DNA of 64,000 nt from Alnus glutinosa (Eukaryota > Streptophyta > Magnoliopsida > Fagales > Betulaceae): positions 3,348,001-3,412,000 of the forward strand of contig NC_084889.1 in assembly GCF_958979055.1 (NCBI RefSeq). Reading direction: 5' to 3'. The position numbers and the translations under genes are program-made. Of the stretch, positions 25,254-35,555 are shown piece by piece (position 1 is the stretch's first letter; the number at the start of each line of letters is the position of its first letter). The notes under the pieces are model-generated. The model ran no database searches, was not told the origin of the DNA, and was given only the letters and a program-made list of their open reading frames with translations.

Positions 25254-27630
25254 TGGGGTTTGTTTAGTAATTTTAATTAGATTCCAATTAAAGTGTATGT
25301 GTTGTTACCAAACTAAATATTATGAATAATCATTCCATTCTACTCTTTTTTATTTTTTAGAATAACTATTCTTTTTTTTAATGGAATACTCATTCCGCAA
25401 ACCAAATGAAATATTAATTTAGGTAACAACAAGGAAATCTGAATCAATGGTTTTTTTTATAAGTTTTTCCTATATTTAAGGAAGGGAATGTGATTATTAT
25501 GGGAGCTGCTGTTAGTGCTCTAACCTATATAAATGGTCTAGTATACAATCAAATAAATTAATAAAAGCACGATGTAGCCTTTATGAGTTATTCCTCAGTA
25601 ATAAATGTAGGTGTCTAACACTGAACCACTCGTAAATCTTCTCTCTATTTTCCTTATAACTTCCTCCACTTTTCTATTTAATTTTCATTTCATCATGAAT
25701 TTTTTCAGGCCGCACCTCCCGTCCGAACAACATGCGACTGAAACACCTTGGAGCAACCGAAATGTACAAGGAAAGACATACAATCTCTCGCATGGAACAA
25801 CTCTGAAAGACATAAATTCTTTTTCCTAAAATGAATTACCGTCAATTTCTACTTCATTCTAAACTTAGCTTTTCCTTATCTTCTATAGTAACTTATCCCA
25901 AGAGTTAAGGAAGAGACAAATTTAGTAATTTAATCGATACTTTGACACTTTCCTTTATGTATGGGTTCAAACTTTCTTTTAATAGGTGAGATCCAACACG
26001 TGCAGTATTTAATTGAAATGAGGGTGAATGACTAAGATAAGGTCCGAACTCGATCATGATTTTTGACTTTAATACTATATTAAACCACCGCTTATCCCAA
26101 AAGCTTAAACAGATAAAAAAAAAAAAAAAAGACGTACAAATTTAATTATATAATCAATATTTTAAGATTGAACACGTTGAATCTAATATCAATTTTTGTC
26201 TTATCTTCGTGCACCTTTTTTTTGTCTCTCTATCCGGCCAGTATCGGCTCCGTCGATTCTCTCTTTCAAACAAAAAGAACAAGAGACAAGCTCTGGAAAA
26301 AGTTCCAAAATAAAAAATTGATTCCGGCCGGGTACATTTAATCTTATTAATTATTCATTTCAAAAAATAAAATTAATTAATTATTAATTAGATAATAATA
26401 ATCCATCTTCACCTACCCCTACTCCAACAAAAAAAAAATTAATAATTAAAAAATCCATGTTCTAATAATTAACTTTTTTTTTTCTTTTTATACAAATAAT
26501 GCTAAACATACAATTCTTTTATAACATGTATCAATATGCAATTAGAGTCAAAAGTTGTAAGCATTTAACACCCCCTAACACCATCCAATATTCACATGTT
26601 AATAGTTATAAATGAAATTATAAAATAGTTGTGCATATAATAGTCCAATCTTTGTAAAATATATTTTGATAGTATTGGTAAAAGTAAAATTATCATATTA
26701 ATTTGGAAACGCCATGCCGTTAAATAGGGAGATACTTTTTCCTTTTATGGTTTCCTTAACATATATCTATTGGATGGGTAATCAATACTCAATGGTTAGG
26801 TGACTGTCGGTTCCCGAGTCTCTTGTAGGTCCAATGCTAAGTTGAGGATCTATCGGTCAAATGAACTCCTTGAGGGGCTGTTTGTCGAGGAATACGATTC
26901 CCTTCATTTTAAATGAAATGGATAATATTCATTTTATGGTTAAAATTTAAAGTTGATACATCTAATGGTATACATGATTTTATATTCTTTAAATTTTTAA
27001 AAGAAGTGCTAACATTGACTTTATATACACCGATAGATGCACCAACTTTAAATCATAGCATTTTATTTGAAAGGGAAAGGATCTTATTCCGTCCACCGGT
27101 AGGAGTTTTGTCGGTCTTTAATCCTACAATTATCATGAATAGAAAAAATAATAATGATAATAAAAAAAAATCCTACAATTATCTCACTTATACTGAAAAT
27201 TAACTTCCTAATTGACCGACCACTACATCACAACAATATCCTTAATTAAGCTTAATTTGTAGGGGACAATAGAAAACATTCCATGCTTAATATTCTCGGA
27301 GTCCGATGAGGTAGGTTTTAATTATATATGTGCCTTTTTTTCAATCAGCTAATACATATATTACTCCTTAAACTCTCTCGCCCATGTACGTATTTTTTTT
27401 TAAAAAAAAAAATCTGAACCTACAAGAGAGCACATACGTTCATCCTTCGTTTCTTATTATTCATCTTTTCCTTTCAGTAATTTCCACTTATTCTCCTAAA
27501 TATATGCTCTCTTTTTTTCTTCTCTTTTTTTTTAATGAATAAGCAACTTTTTAAACAACAAGCAGATTACAGCTCACTCTTAATTTAGTGCTTCAGCCAA
27601 GTAATAAAAAATTATTTTTTTTCAAATATA
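24256..27630. other. Spacer between the two oxidase genes
   Basis: No gene supported. It contains a copy of the dispersed AT-rich repeat (24270-24430) and a GC-rich patch of unknown origin (24890-25150). It also contains a 48-bp TA microsatellite at 25201-25248. A 24-bp segment near 27117-27140 (TTTAATCCTACAATTATCAT and on) matches the end of the oxidase 5'-flank unit, suggesting that the upstream region was split by later insertions. Confidence 0.45.
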
Positions 27631-27631
27631 A

Positions 27632-27735
27632 TAGCAGCCAAAATATCGGCAAATTCTATCATTTTTTGAAAATAATCTGCTATAGAAATTAAAGAGCACC
27701 TGTCTTGAATGTAGTGAGTTGGCCGTATTATGCAG
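27632..27735 (-). pseudogene. Short copia gag remnant 3' of oxidase copy B
   Basis: This matches about 19510-19640 beside copy A, including TCGGCAAATTCT and AATAATCTGCT, with internal loss. It marks the 3' edge of the duplicated segment. Confidence 0.65.
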
Positions 27736-27896
27736 ATGTCTTTGGTTATTATACATATTTTTCTAGGAATATGAAATATGGCAACGATTTAATAACAATT
27801 GATAGAAACATTACAAACCAAAAGGGTCATTGATTTTCAGTCACTAGTAGTTTATTAGAGTGCAATCAAAGGCAGCATGCATGGGGTTTTAGCCCA

Positions 27897-30598
27897 TCAA
27901 TTTCTCGGCTTTACAATTGCTTGCATGGGATGGAGTTTTTGGGAAGTGAGCTTAACAGTATCCACATTCTCCTCTTCCCCATCTTTCAACCTCCATTCAA
28001 ACTCCTGCACTAACCTACCGATTGATGTACATGCTATTAACGATGCCTGAAGACTACCGGCACATGCTCTCCTTCCGGCTCCAAATGCCATTGTCTTTTG
28101 CAAATCCGCCGAATCATATTTCTCATCAAGAAACCTCTCGGGCTTCCACTCTTCAGGGTTTTCCCATTGTTTCTTGTCCATGTTACACCCGTATATGTTT
28201 ATGGCAATCTGCGCAACAATGTTCCAAGTCAAAAACTTTGTTGGCAATTAAAAACAGCACCAAACATGAAATAGTTAAATAAGAAAAAGATCGACCTCAC
28301 TTCCAGCAGGAACATGGTACCCTCCTAACTGGGTATCTTCGTGTGCATATCGCAAAGGTATTACTGGAACTGGGTTGTGCCTCCTCAAAGTTTCATGGAA
28401 AACAGCATTCAAGTATGGAAGCTGAGACAAGTGTTCCTCAGTAATCATGTCAGACCCACAAACGTCTCGAATTTCTCGGTACAGACGATCCTGCTGATTT
28501 AGATCTCTAGCAAGTTCATACATTGCCCATTCTGTTGTAACCAAAGTAGTATCTGCTGCCTCGATGATTGCCTCCCAAACCAACATGGAAATTTGTTCTA
28601 TCGTAAGTGTATTTGCCTCAGATAACAAGTAGTCAAGATAACAATTTAATTCCTGTTTCAAATCATTGGGAGGTTAATTACAATGATGAACATAAGAGAT
28701 TTCGAAGAAATGTTGCAGTTTTAGAACAAAATCTTAATTAATTTGTACCTCTCCTGAAGCTATGCGCGCCTTCTGCTCCTTGATCAGGGCATTCATCACT
28801 GCTTGCCTTCGGGAAGCAGCTCGCTGAAGTTTCAATTCCACACTCTTATTTGGAATCCATCTCAGATACGGGAAGAAATCTCTCCAATCCACCTCAATCG
28901 CACCCTCCATTAAGTCAGTCACTAGAACTTTAAATATGTCGTCTTTTGACAGAGTGCTCCCAAGCTCTTCCACATAAATGGATTTCAAGTCGTTCCCCAA
29001 AGCCTGCAAGTTACATTGTGTTCTGTTCAATATTCTTGAGTCTCCAGAATTGTTAAAGTATTAATTAAATAATTAATCAAGTTCACCATTTTCTTTCGAG
29101 AAAACTCACTTCTTTCAAAGATAGACCAAAAAGTTCACACTCGAATATTTTTCTGAAATTCACAGCTTGAAGAGGAGAGTTCCTTGTAAGAGCATGTAAT
29201 TTGCTCGAAACATTTTCTACCATGGTGTCTCTGTGGCATCGATGTCGCTTCTGAATAGCAAAGACAAGAATTAATAATATGCAGGCGTACGTACACACAT
29301 CGGAGGATGGAATAAACGTAGAAAACCAACCTGAGCATTCGCTCCCAAAACATTTGCAAGTATATGTCGTTTTACTGTCTTGTGAAACTCATTGTAGTCA
29401 CTTGTTGCAACCATACATTTATCAGAGGTGAGAATCTTTAAGGCTGTCGACAACTTTCTTGTTGAGATGGATGAATATCTGGTCACCATAGCCTGAAACA
29501 ACCGGAAAAATTATAAATGCCGCGCATAACATAAGACAGGCATTGTTTTATAATAAAGGAACAGAAAATTTAATAACCCATGAAATTCTGGCCTCCAGAC
29601 TCTTACGGCGGCACTGATTTCAATAAATTCGAGGATTTTACACACCCACAAAAATGGAACTCTTTCACTTATTCATTGTTCATGTGGAAAGAATTGTAGT
29701 GGTCATCAAAAGCAATAAACAAAATTGATTTTTTTTTTTTTAATTAATAATCCATAGCAGACATCCTAGAACAAAACAAAAGGTAGGCTCTTCACTTAAC
29801 TAAGAGTAAAGCTATACAGATTTATTAACAATAACATCCTGGTACATTATTTAGGTACTATATCTACAGATTAAACTACAACATGTCCTTTTGGGTGTCT
29901 ACACTTGGAGTTAATTTCAATCAATACTTAGAAGTAAGGAAGGGTAGTTAAATCAACGATTGTCCGTAAGTGAGCTAACAAGTAGAATATTTAATCAAGG
30001 TAAATGATCCATTAAGTGATGAAGATATAAGTTCAAAATCATCACCTTTATTCTGCTTTATTAAAGTTACCCTCTCCCACTCCCAAAAAAGAAATATTGA
30101 TTATTCTAGTCAAGAATCGAAGCGAAGAAAGTGAAACAGGAAAAAGGGTAACCTCTTTGGAAACATCGGCGGAATTGAGAACGACAATAGTGGAAGCACC
30201 GGTTCTGATCGAGTAGATTGGCCCATATATCTCAGCCCACTTTGCAAATGTCTTGTGAGGTTTTTTCTCCGTCAGCTGTAGCAAATTTCCTATCACCGGT
30301 AGCCCTGGAACCACTGCAGCAACGTAACATCCAATGGACAATGTCCTCAACGCATCAATCAACATGTAGTTAACACTAAAATTAGCACAAAATGAAAACC
30401 CAATCAAAACCCAAAGGAAATGAAAAGGAATCAAGTACCGGGTACAGGAGGGAGTTTGGAAGGTCCCTTCTTGTGGGAAGAGATATATCCTCGGACGGTG
30501 TAAGAGACAAGCAACAAAGAGAGACCTCCGACAGCAACAGTGGTGGCAAACGGCGCCGCTGTTTGGAAATCTTGAAAGATAGGTGTTATGCTGGCCAT
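27897..30598 (-). CDS. KO: Ent-kaurene oxidase, copy B (CYP701A P450)
   Basis: Tandem paralogue of copy A with the same seven-exon structure: 30598-30439, 30313-30153, 29492-29331, 29250-29110, 29003-28749, 28652-28296 and 28208-27897. Every exon has the same length as in copy A, giving 515 aa without stops or frameshifts. I count about 34 amino-acid differences by eye (about 93% identity). All P450 signatures remain: AADTT, ETLR, PERF and [10 protein letters not shown]. Changes at conserved-looking places include PYLGW to PYLRW, KDPNQ to RDLNQ, and RKHSP to RRHNP. The expected role is the same three-step oxidation of ent-kaurene. An insertion just upstream of its TATA region may alter expression relative to copy A (inference). 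Confidence 0.92.
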
Positions 30599-30674
30599 GG
30601 TCTTTAATTTGCACTGCAGTTACACACAGAAATGATTCCTAGTTTATGATATACAATTTGTTTTTGCAGACACA

Positions 30675-30688
30675 CTATATATATATCT
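30675..30688 (-). promoter_or_regulatory. TATA region of oxidase copy B
   Basis: A TATATATATA stretch lies about 80 bp before the ATG on the minus strand, at the same place as in copy A. Homology to copy A stops immediately upstream. Confidence 0.45.
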
Positions 30689-30959
30689 TATAGGGAAATT
30701 ATGGTAGGGGTTTTTAATAAAAAAATAATTTTTTTAAAAAAAAATTAAGAAAGTGACTTCTGATGTCCCTTAGAAGTCACTTTCTAATAAAAAAATTGTT
30801 TTTTAGTTAAAAGAGGAGGGCAGGGGACGGGCTCCCTTTATACACTAGGATATTTTTATAATATCATATAATATAAAATTACAAAAATATCCCTTATGTA
30901 TAGAAGACCTATTCCTCTCAATTTCTTCTCAACTGAAGATGATAATGATGATTCGATCG
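30689..30959. mobile_element. Insertion in the promoter of oxidase copy B
   Basis: Copy A and copy B flanks match up to the TATA region and again from GTGGAACCAAGTCAG (A 23651, B 30960). Between these points copy A has about 36 bp and copy B about 270 bp. The extra DNA contains a hairpin, AAAGTGACTTCT (about 30751) with AGAAGTCACTTT (about 30774). It is probably a MITE or other small insertion. Ends are not exactly defined. Confidence 0.55.
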
Positions 30960-31059
30960 TGGAACCAAGTCAGAATAATAAGATAAGACATTAATTATCT
31001 ATATATATAAAAAGAAGATAGGACGTTAGTTGACTCAGTTCAACTTAACAATTTATGTT

Positions 31060-31570
31060 TGGTAAGCGATCCGCTATTTTTACTTTTTCAAAAAATAATT
31101 AAATTTTAAAATATTAATAATTTTTTTTATTATTAAAATACTAATTTTATTTCTTTTTTATTTTTTTATACAATTTTTTTTTTTTTACTTTATATCATAT
31201 TAATCACCTTTTTTTTTTATAAGTAAATATTACATTAATTACTTCCTACTATTACTATTGATATTAAATCTAATTATAATATATTGTGTGACTTAATAAT
31301 ATTTAATGGTGACCCCCTCCTCTCAGGTAAGTAGGGTATTTTGTTTTTAGTAGTTGGAAAAGGTAATTGATCTGCTATAAGTAGAAATAATTTATATATA
31401 AAAGTGAAAATAAAAAATTATTGTAGAAATTTTTTTTTATTTAAATAATAAAAAAAATTATTAATATGAGACAAAATTTTTTTTTTTTTTTAAAAAAAAA
31501 ATTAAAAATGTTTTAAAGTGACTATTTTTTGTTGAAAGAAATGAAAAGATGAGAGGGGTTGCCAAACGGC
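31060..31570. repeat. AT-rich repeat pair upstream of copy B
   Basis: The outer ends are roughly inverted: GTTTGGTAAGCG near 31056 and TTGCCAAACGG near 31560. The interior consists of AT-rich phrases related to the dispersed repeat seen at 4610 and 49780. There is no coding potential. Confidence 0.35.
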
Positions 31571-31712
31571 ACTATTATTGAGCCGGTAAAATAGTTGTAT
31601 ATTCGATCTCATCAAGGATAACTCCAACTAATTTTGCTGCTAAAAATCAAAAGAATAAGCGGCTTTGTCGTATTGGATGGCAGGCGGGGCATCATTGTTG
31701 GTGAGATGTAAA
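31571..31712 (-). repeat. Partial oxidase 5'-flank unit upstream of copy B
   Basis: From CCGGTAAAATAGTTGTATAT (31583) to TTGTTGGTGAGA this matches the first part of each tandem unit at 38168-39715 almost base for base. After that point homology stops. Confidence 0.75.
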
Positions 31713-32301
31713 AGCTTAATTTATTTATTTATTACTTTGATTCCCTGATAGTTGTAGCACCGTGTGATTTTCAATCCTATTTTTCTATTGCTAAGGACTC
31801 CTTTTAAAAGAGCCTGCAGATTCACGGACTAGTGGATAAAATAGAAAGATTTCAAATATTCCCTCTGTCTCTCTCTCTCTCTGTGTGAAGTACATGTTCA
31901 TTAGAATTTAGACATTTCTTTTAGTAAATCATGATTGTTTCCGCCACCCCTCGCACAGTTGGTGAGTTGGTCGAGACCACAGTGGATCCCAACCTCCGGG
32001 AAGAATGTGCACGCAGCACTTGTACGTGCGCAAGATTCTGTAAATGAACCTTTTGCATTTGTCCATGATAACTTACTCTATGATATTACTCTACCCAACA
32101 TATGTGAGATGGTCTCCATATGGAGCCCAAGCGCTCAAGTACGAGGTCAAGCAGATAGAGAGAAAATATGAACAACAAAACACTAATGGGGAGTTTTGTG
32201 CACTTTTACTCTGTACACCAACCAAAAAACGAAAAATTCAACTATACAAAAAATTTCAGATATACATTACCAAACAGAATGAGCAAAAATTTGAAAATAT
32301 A

Positions 32302-32389
<88 letters not shown>

Positions 32390-32456
32390 GACGATGATAG
32401 TAAAAAAAACGCTCTAGGGCTAACCACATGATCACATATGTCCTCATTCAATCATA
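31713..32456. other. Spacer with AT microsatellite
   Basis: Contains an 85-bp AT dinucleotide run (about 32305-32389) that generates meaningless Ile-Tyr frames. A higher-complexity patch at 31935-32230 has an open frame but no recognised domain. Confidence 0.4.
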
Positions 32457-32465
32457 AATTTATTA

Positions 32466-32672
32466 GGAAAAAATACAATTTAGCCTCCTTAACTACCATC
32501 GATTCTCCGGATGGCACCCCAAACTACCAAAGTTTGGATTTCGGCCCCCCAAATTACCAACTGCTTGTTTTTTGGTCCCCTCCGTCAATTTGTCCCGTTT
32601 AAGTGGATGAAAAGTGAGTCACATGCACGGCATGTGACTCTTTTAGCTTAAAAACCCGAAAATGCCCCTCTC
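32466..32672 (+). repeat. Left TIR of the Pack-MULE
   Basis: Aligns over its full length with the reverse complement of 34839-35045, sharing CCCCCCAAATTACCAACTGC, GCATGTGACTCTTTTAGCTT and CCCGAAAATGCCCCTCTCC. Confidence 0.88.
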
Positions 32673-32775
32673 CTTTGTTTGAAATTCCTCTCATTGTTTT
32701 GATTCTTGTTTTTCAACAACTTTTCTTCTCCTCGGAACAATCATTCCCGGCCGGTCTCCGACAACTTTTCTTCAG

Positions 32776-33204
32776 ATGTATATCTTCAGCCGATACTCGG
32801 GCCCTCATCCATTTGGGTCTGCCTCCAAGAAGCTGGATAGTACTTCTTCGTTTGCCGGCACCTCTGCTCGCTCGGACGAAGAAGTAGTTCTCCTAGATTC
32901 CAGCATGCCCAAGAGGCGCGCAGGCAAGAAGAAATTCAAGGAGACGAGGCAACCATTTTATCGCGGCATTAGGAGGAGGAAAAAGAACAAGTGGGTCTCT
33001 GAAATGCCCAAACCCAATGAGAAGAAGAGGATATGGCTTGGGACGTACCCGAGTGCAGAGATGGCGGCGCGGGCACATGACGTGGCGGCTTTGGCACTTA
33101 GGGGAACCTCTACGTGTCTTAACTTGGCCGACTCGGCGTGGAGTGTGCACCGACCGGCTTCGACGGACCTGGGTGAGATAAGAAGGCGTGGACTGGCCAG
33201 ATGA
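32776..33204 (+). pseudogene. Captured CBF/DREB1 gene fragment
   Basis: An open frame of 142 aa begins [20 protein letters not shown], resembling the CBF/DREB1 N-terminus. It then has [15 protein letters not shown] (CBF signature upstream of the AP2 domain), a recognisable AP2 domain (YRGIRRR to [12 protein letters not shown]) and DSAW, the second CBF signature. It ends shortly after, lacking the acidic activation region. Several normally invariant AP2 positions are changed. The full-length source would be about 200-230 aa. Either a non-functional capture or a truncated DNA-binding product is possible. No promoter is evident beyond the TIR. Confidence 0.82.
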
Positions 33205-33245
33205 CATGGAAAGCTCAGGTGGGGTTCCTTTATGGAGCTTCTCAA

Positions 33246-33362
33246 TATAAACGACGTCGTCAACTCTGTGGTGGCCTGGTCTTCACTGGTTCGGCCGACG
33301 GAAGCATCAAGGCGTGGCAAAGAGAGGGGAGCGGAAAGGCCACGCGGCACTCATTCTCTTAG
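33246..33362 (+). pseudogene. Captured WD40 (JINGUBANG-type) fragment
   Basis: From 33273 the frame reads GLVFTGSADGSIKAWQRE, a single WD repeat blade as found in JINGUBANG-like WD40 proteins, preceded in another frame by NDVVNSVVA. A frameshift separates the two parts and a stop follows at 33360-33362. It is sandwiched between the CBF and invertase fragments with no spacer on its 3' side. Confidence 0.65.
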
Positions 33363-33960
33363 CAACGGGTCAGAAACATTCTTGGGCATTGCCGGATTTA
33401 GAACTTGACGGTTTTTTAGGTCCTCACCAGTGTACAAAATGGCAGGTTTTTCCCCTGGAAGAAAGGTAGTTGAACCCGACCAGCAACCATTGATGTCAAA
33501 AGGCTGTGATGGGTTAATGGCAGGTTCAAGATAAACCCAATCAACAAGATCGAATGATATTGAATGAGCCCATGATATGTTTCCCCACACCGCACCATAT
33601 GGATTGAATTGGTAGAATAGATGGTAAACTCCCTTATAATACATTGGTCCTGTTCTAAGATGGCATCATTTTAGAATACCATGTAATTTACAAAATTTTA
33701 CCTTTAGGATCTGGGTGTTCAACCGCAACCATTTGCCAATTACAAGAACAAAGAACAAAGTCAACTCAAGAATAAAATTGAAAGAAGCAAATATATGAAG
33801 TGGAAAACAAATTCAAAGGTTGTTCAAACATACCATATATCCAATTTTTAAGAGGTTGAAAGTGGTAAGCAGTCCTGTAAGGCTGCTCTCTTAGAAGTGA
33901 TTGAAGATTTCTATACGGGTGATGAGAGGCACCTTGAAAGAAGTTCACCTCTGTTTTCAT
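33355..33960 (-). pseudogene. Captured cell-wall invertase fragment with mini-exon
   Basis: On the minus strand, an exon-1 part (about 33960-33835) includes SHHPYRNLQSL and YHFQPLKNWIY. A 9-nt mini-exon lies at 33702-33710. An exon-3 part (33649 to about 33355) starts [20 protein letters not shown] and ends [10 protein letters not shown]. This is the conserved 5' structure of plant acid invertases (beta-fructofuranosidases), including the mini-exon for the DPN of the active-site WINDPN motif. Here the joined motif reads WIYDPK, and the gene is cut off at both ends, so it cannot be active. Splice borders remain GT-AG. Confidence 0.85.
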
Positions 33961-33984
33961 GTTGTAAAACAGAGGTGAACAGAG

Positions 33985-34511
33985 TCATGAAAAGTGGGCA
34001 AAAAATGACTTCTTGTTTGTGAAAACAGAAGCCATTTTCCATCCCAAATGCTTGGTTTTTCTATTTGACACAAAAGAAGCCATTTTCCAATTAGTCATAC
34101 CCTATATTGCATATTGTCCCATTTTCTGATCAATTGAACCTACAACTCTTAGGCATTTACTAGCCGATTTGATTTTAGGCAAAGAAGGACTAGCGTGCTT
34201 TGCAATTTCATCGTCATCTGGGTATTTCCTGTGGCTTCCATGCAAAAGAGCAATTACACATAATTCCATGCATGCACAAGAGCTATTTTTGGTTGTGAGA
34301 CACGTTAAACTCCTAGCTGGCAGCACCGAATTATTGTACATGGCATCTCTTCTCTCAAGGAACTAATACACACGTTCCACTTGGGAGCTGATTTTATTTC
34401 CATGTAAAAGCCATGCAGCACCGAATTACTATGATTTTTTCCAAGGAAAGGCAGCACTGACACAAGTATTTGCTAGAGAGACCGAAACGCACGGCCAAAG
34501 CTCGAGAACCT
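33985..34511. other. Unassigned filler inside the Pack-MULE
   Basis: This stretch lies between the invertase and PPR fragments. A 79-codon minus-strand frame (34102-34341) has no domain I recognise. It may be a fifth captured fragment or intron sequence. Confidence 0.35.
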
Positions 34512-34778
34512 TCAATAACACAAACAAAATGAGAAGGAATGACGAACCTTCATGCAGAGGAAGACCTGTTCTTGTCTCTGTAACTCGATGAGAATGGTGA
34601 CAAGATCAGACTTGAGCAAGCGGGACACGTGGGACCGGATGAACCAGTCGAGGCAGACCAAGTGGGACTGGAGCCTCTTGAGCTCTTTGGCCATGATCAA
34701 ACCGACGAGCCGTCCATGTGCACGGCCTACGAGCTTCATGCTGGAGTTAGGAGGTGCCGAAATGAGGACGTCAAACAT
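34512..34778 (-). pseudogene. Captured PPR (THA8-like) fragment
   Basis: The minus-strand frame contains AKELKRLQ then WFIRSHVSRLLKSDLVTILI and ELQRQEQVFLCMK, followed by a possible splice donor. This matches the N-terminal block of small plant PPR proteins of the THA8 type (RLLKxDxxAVLxELxRQ). It begins and stops abruptly at the right TIR side, as expected of a captured exon. Confidence 0.6.
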
Positions 34779-34838
34779 GTTTTGAGACAGAACGAGGAGG
34801 CGAGAACTTCAAAAGGCTAGTTTCGAAATTTCAAGGTG

Positions 34839-35045
34839 TAGGGAGAGGGGCATTTTCGGGCTTTTAAGCTAAAAGAGTCACATGCCTCGCACATGACACA
34901 CTTTCCATTTACTTTAACGGCACAAACTAATGGAAGGGGCCAAAAAAACAAGCAGTTGGTAATTTGGGGGGCCAAAATCCAAGCTTTGGTAGTTTTGGGT
35001 GCTATATGGAGAATCGATGGCGGGGGGCTAAATTGTATTTTTCCC
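34839..35045 (-). repeat. Right TIR of the Pack-MULE
   Basis: Inverted partner of 32466-32672, with the target duplication AATTTGTTA directly outside. Confidence 0.88.
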
Positions 35046-35054
35046 AATTTGTTA

Positions 35055-35550
35055 TATATTGCAGGTCGCCAAAGGTCTTCACAGTGTCAATAATTTCCTG
35101 TATGTTGCCAACGACATGGTTGCTTGTATCTCCCCTTTCACTACCTTTAGCATAATGTAGAAACTCCACCACTCACTATACACATAGACAAGCAGCATCT
35201 GTCATGGAACAGAAGTATAAATCAATCAGGCTCTCGAATATAACATCCTTGTTTATATTTCTACAAACCAAATCCAAAGCTCTCCAGGCCCAGGATATGT
35301 ATGCAACGTACATTAGCCTGTTGCTTCAGCATCATGATCTCACACTCTTCCCACACTTTTGTTGAATTTAAACAAATTATATGTATAAGTAATGAAACAT
35401 AAAAGCACTGCATATTAGAAGTTCCATACTTCAAAGCCCAAATTTACATGTCACATGGAGCAAATAAATTTGTGGAAATTTTGTATTACACCTTATACCT
35501 CAAGAGTCACAATTTGCGAAGTTGGTAACTACAAAAACAATCCCCAGATA
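35055..35550. other. Spacer between Pack-MULE and solo LTR
   Basis: A minus-strand frame over about 35150-35055 contains HVVGNIQEIIDTVKTFGDLQ, which looks exon-like but is not a family I recognise. It could be a gene relic that the Pack-MULE entered. Nothing else is supported. Confidence 0.35.
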
Positions 35551-35555
35551 ATTCT

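Larger units (their letters stand above)
32466..35045. mobile_element. Pack-MULE-like element carrying fragments of four genes
   Basis: This 2580-bp element has terminal inverted repeats of about 207 bp (32466-32672 and 34839-35045). They begin GGAAAAAATACAATTTAGCC and, reverse-complemented, GGGAAAAATACAATTTAGCC. It is flanked by 9-bp target duplications AATTTATTA (32457-32465) and AATTTGTTA (35046-35054), one mismatch. Long TIRs plus a 9-bp duplication define the Mutator superfamily. The interior holds no transposase but carries pieces of a CBF/DREB1 gene, a WD40 gene, a cell-wall invertase gene and a PPR gene. That makes it a Pack-MULE by the usual definition. It lies upstream of oxidase copy B. 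Confidence 0.88.

Noticed and set aside
32256-32447. Repeated Ile-Tyr frames on both strands
   Set aside because: Translation of an AT microsatellite.
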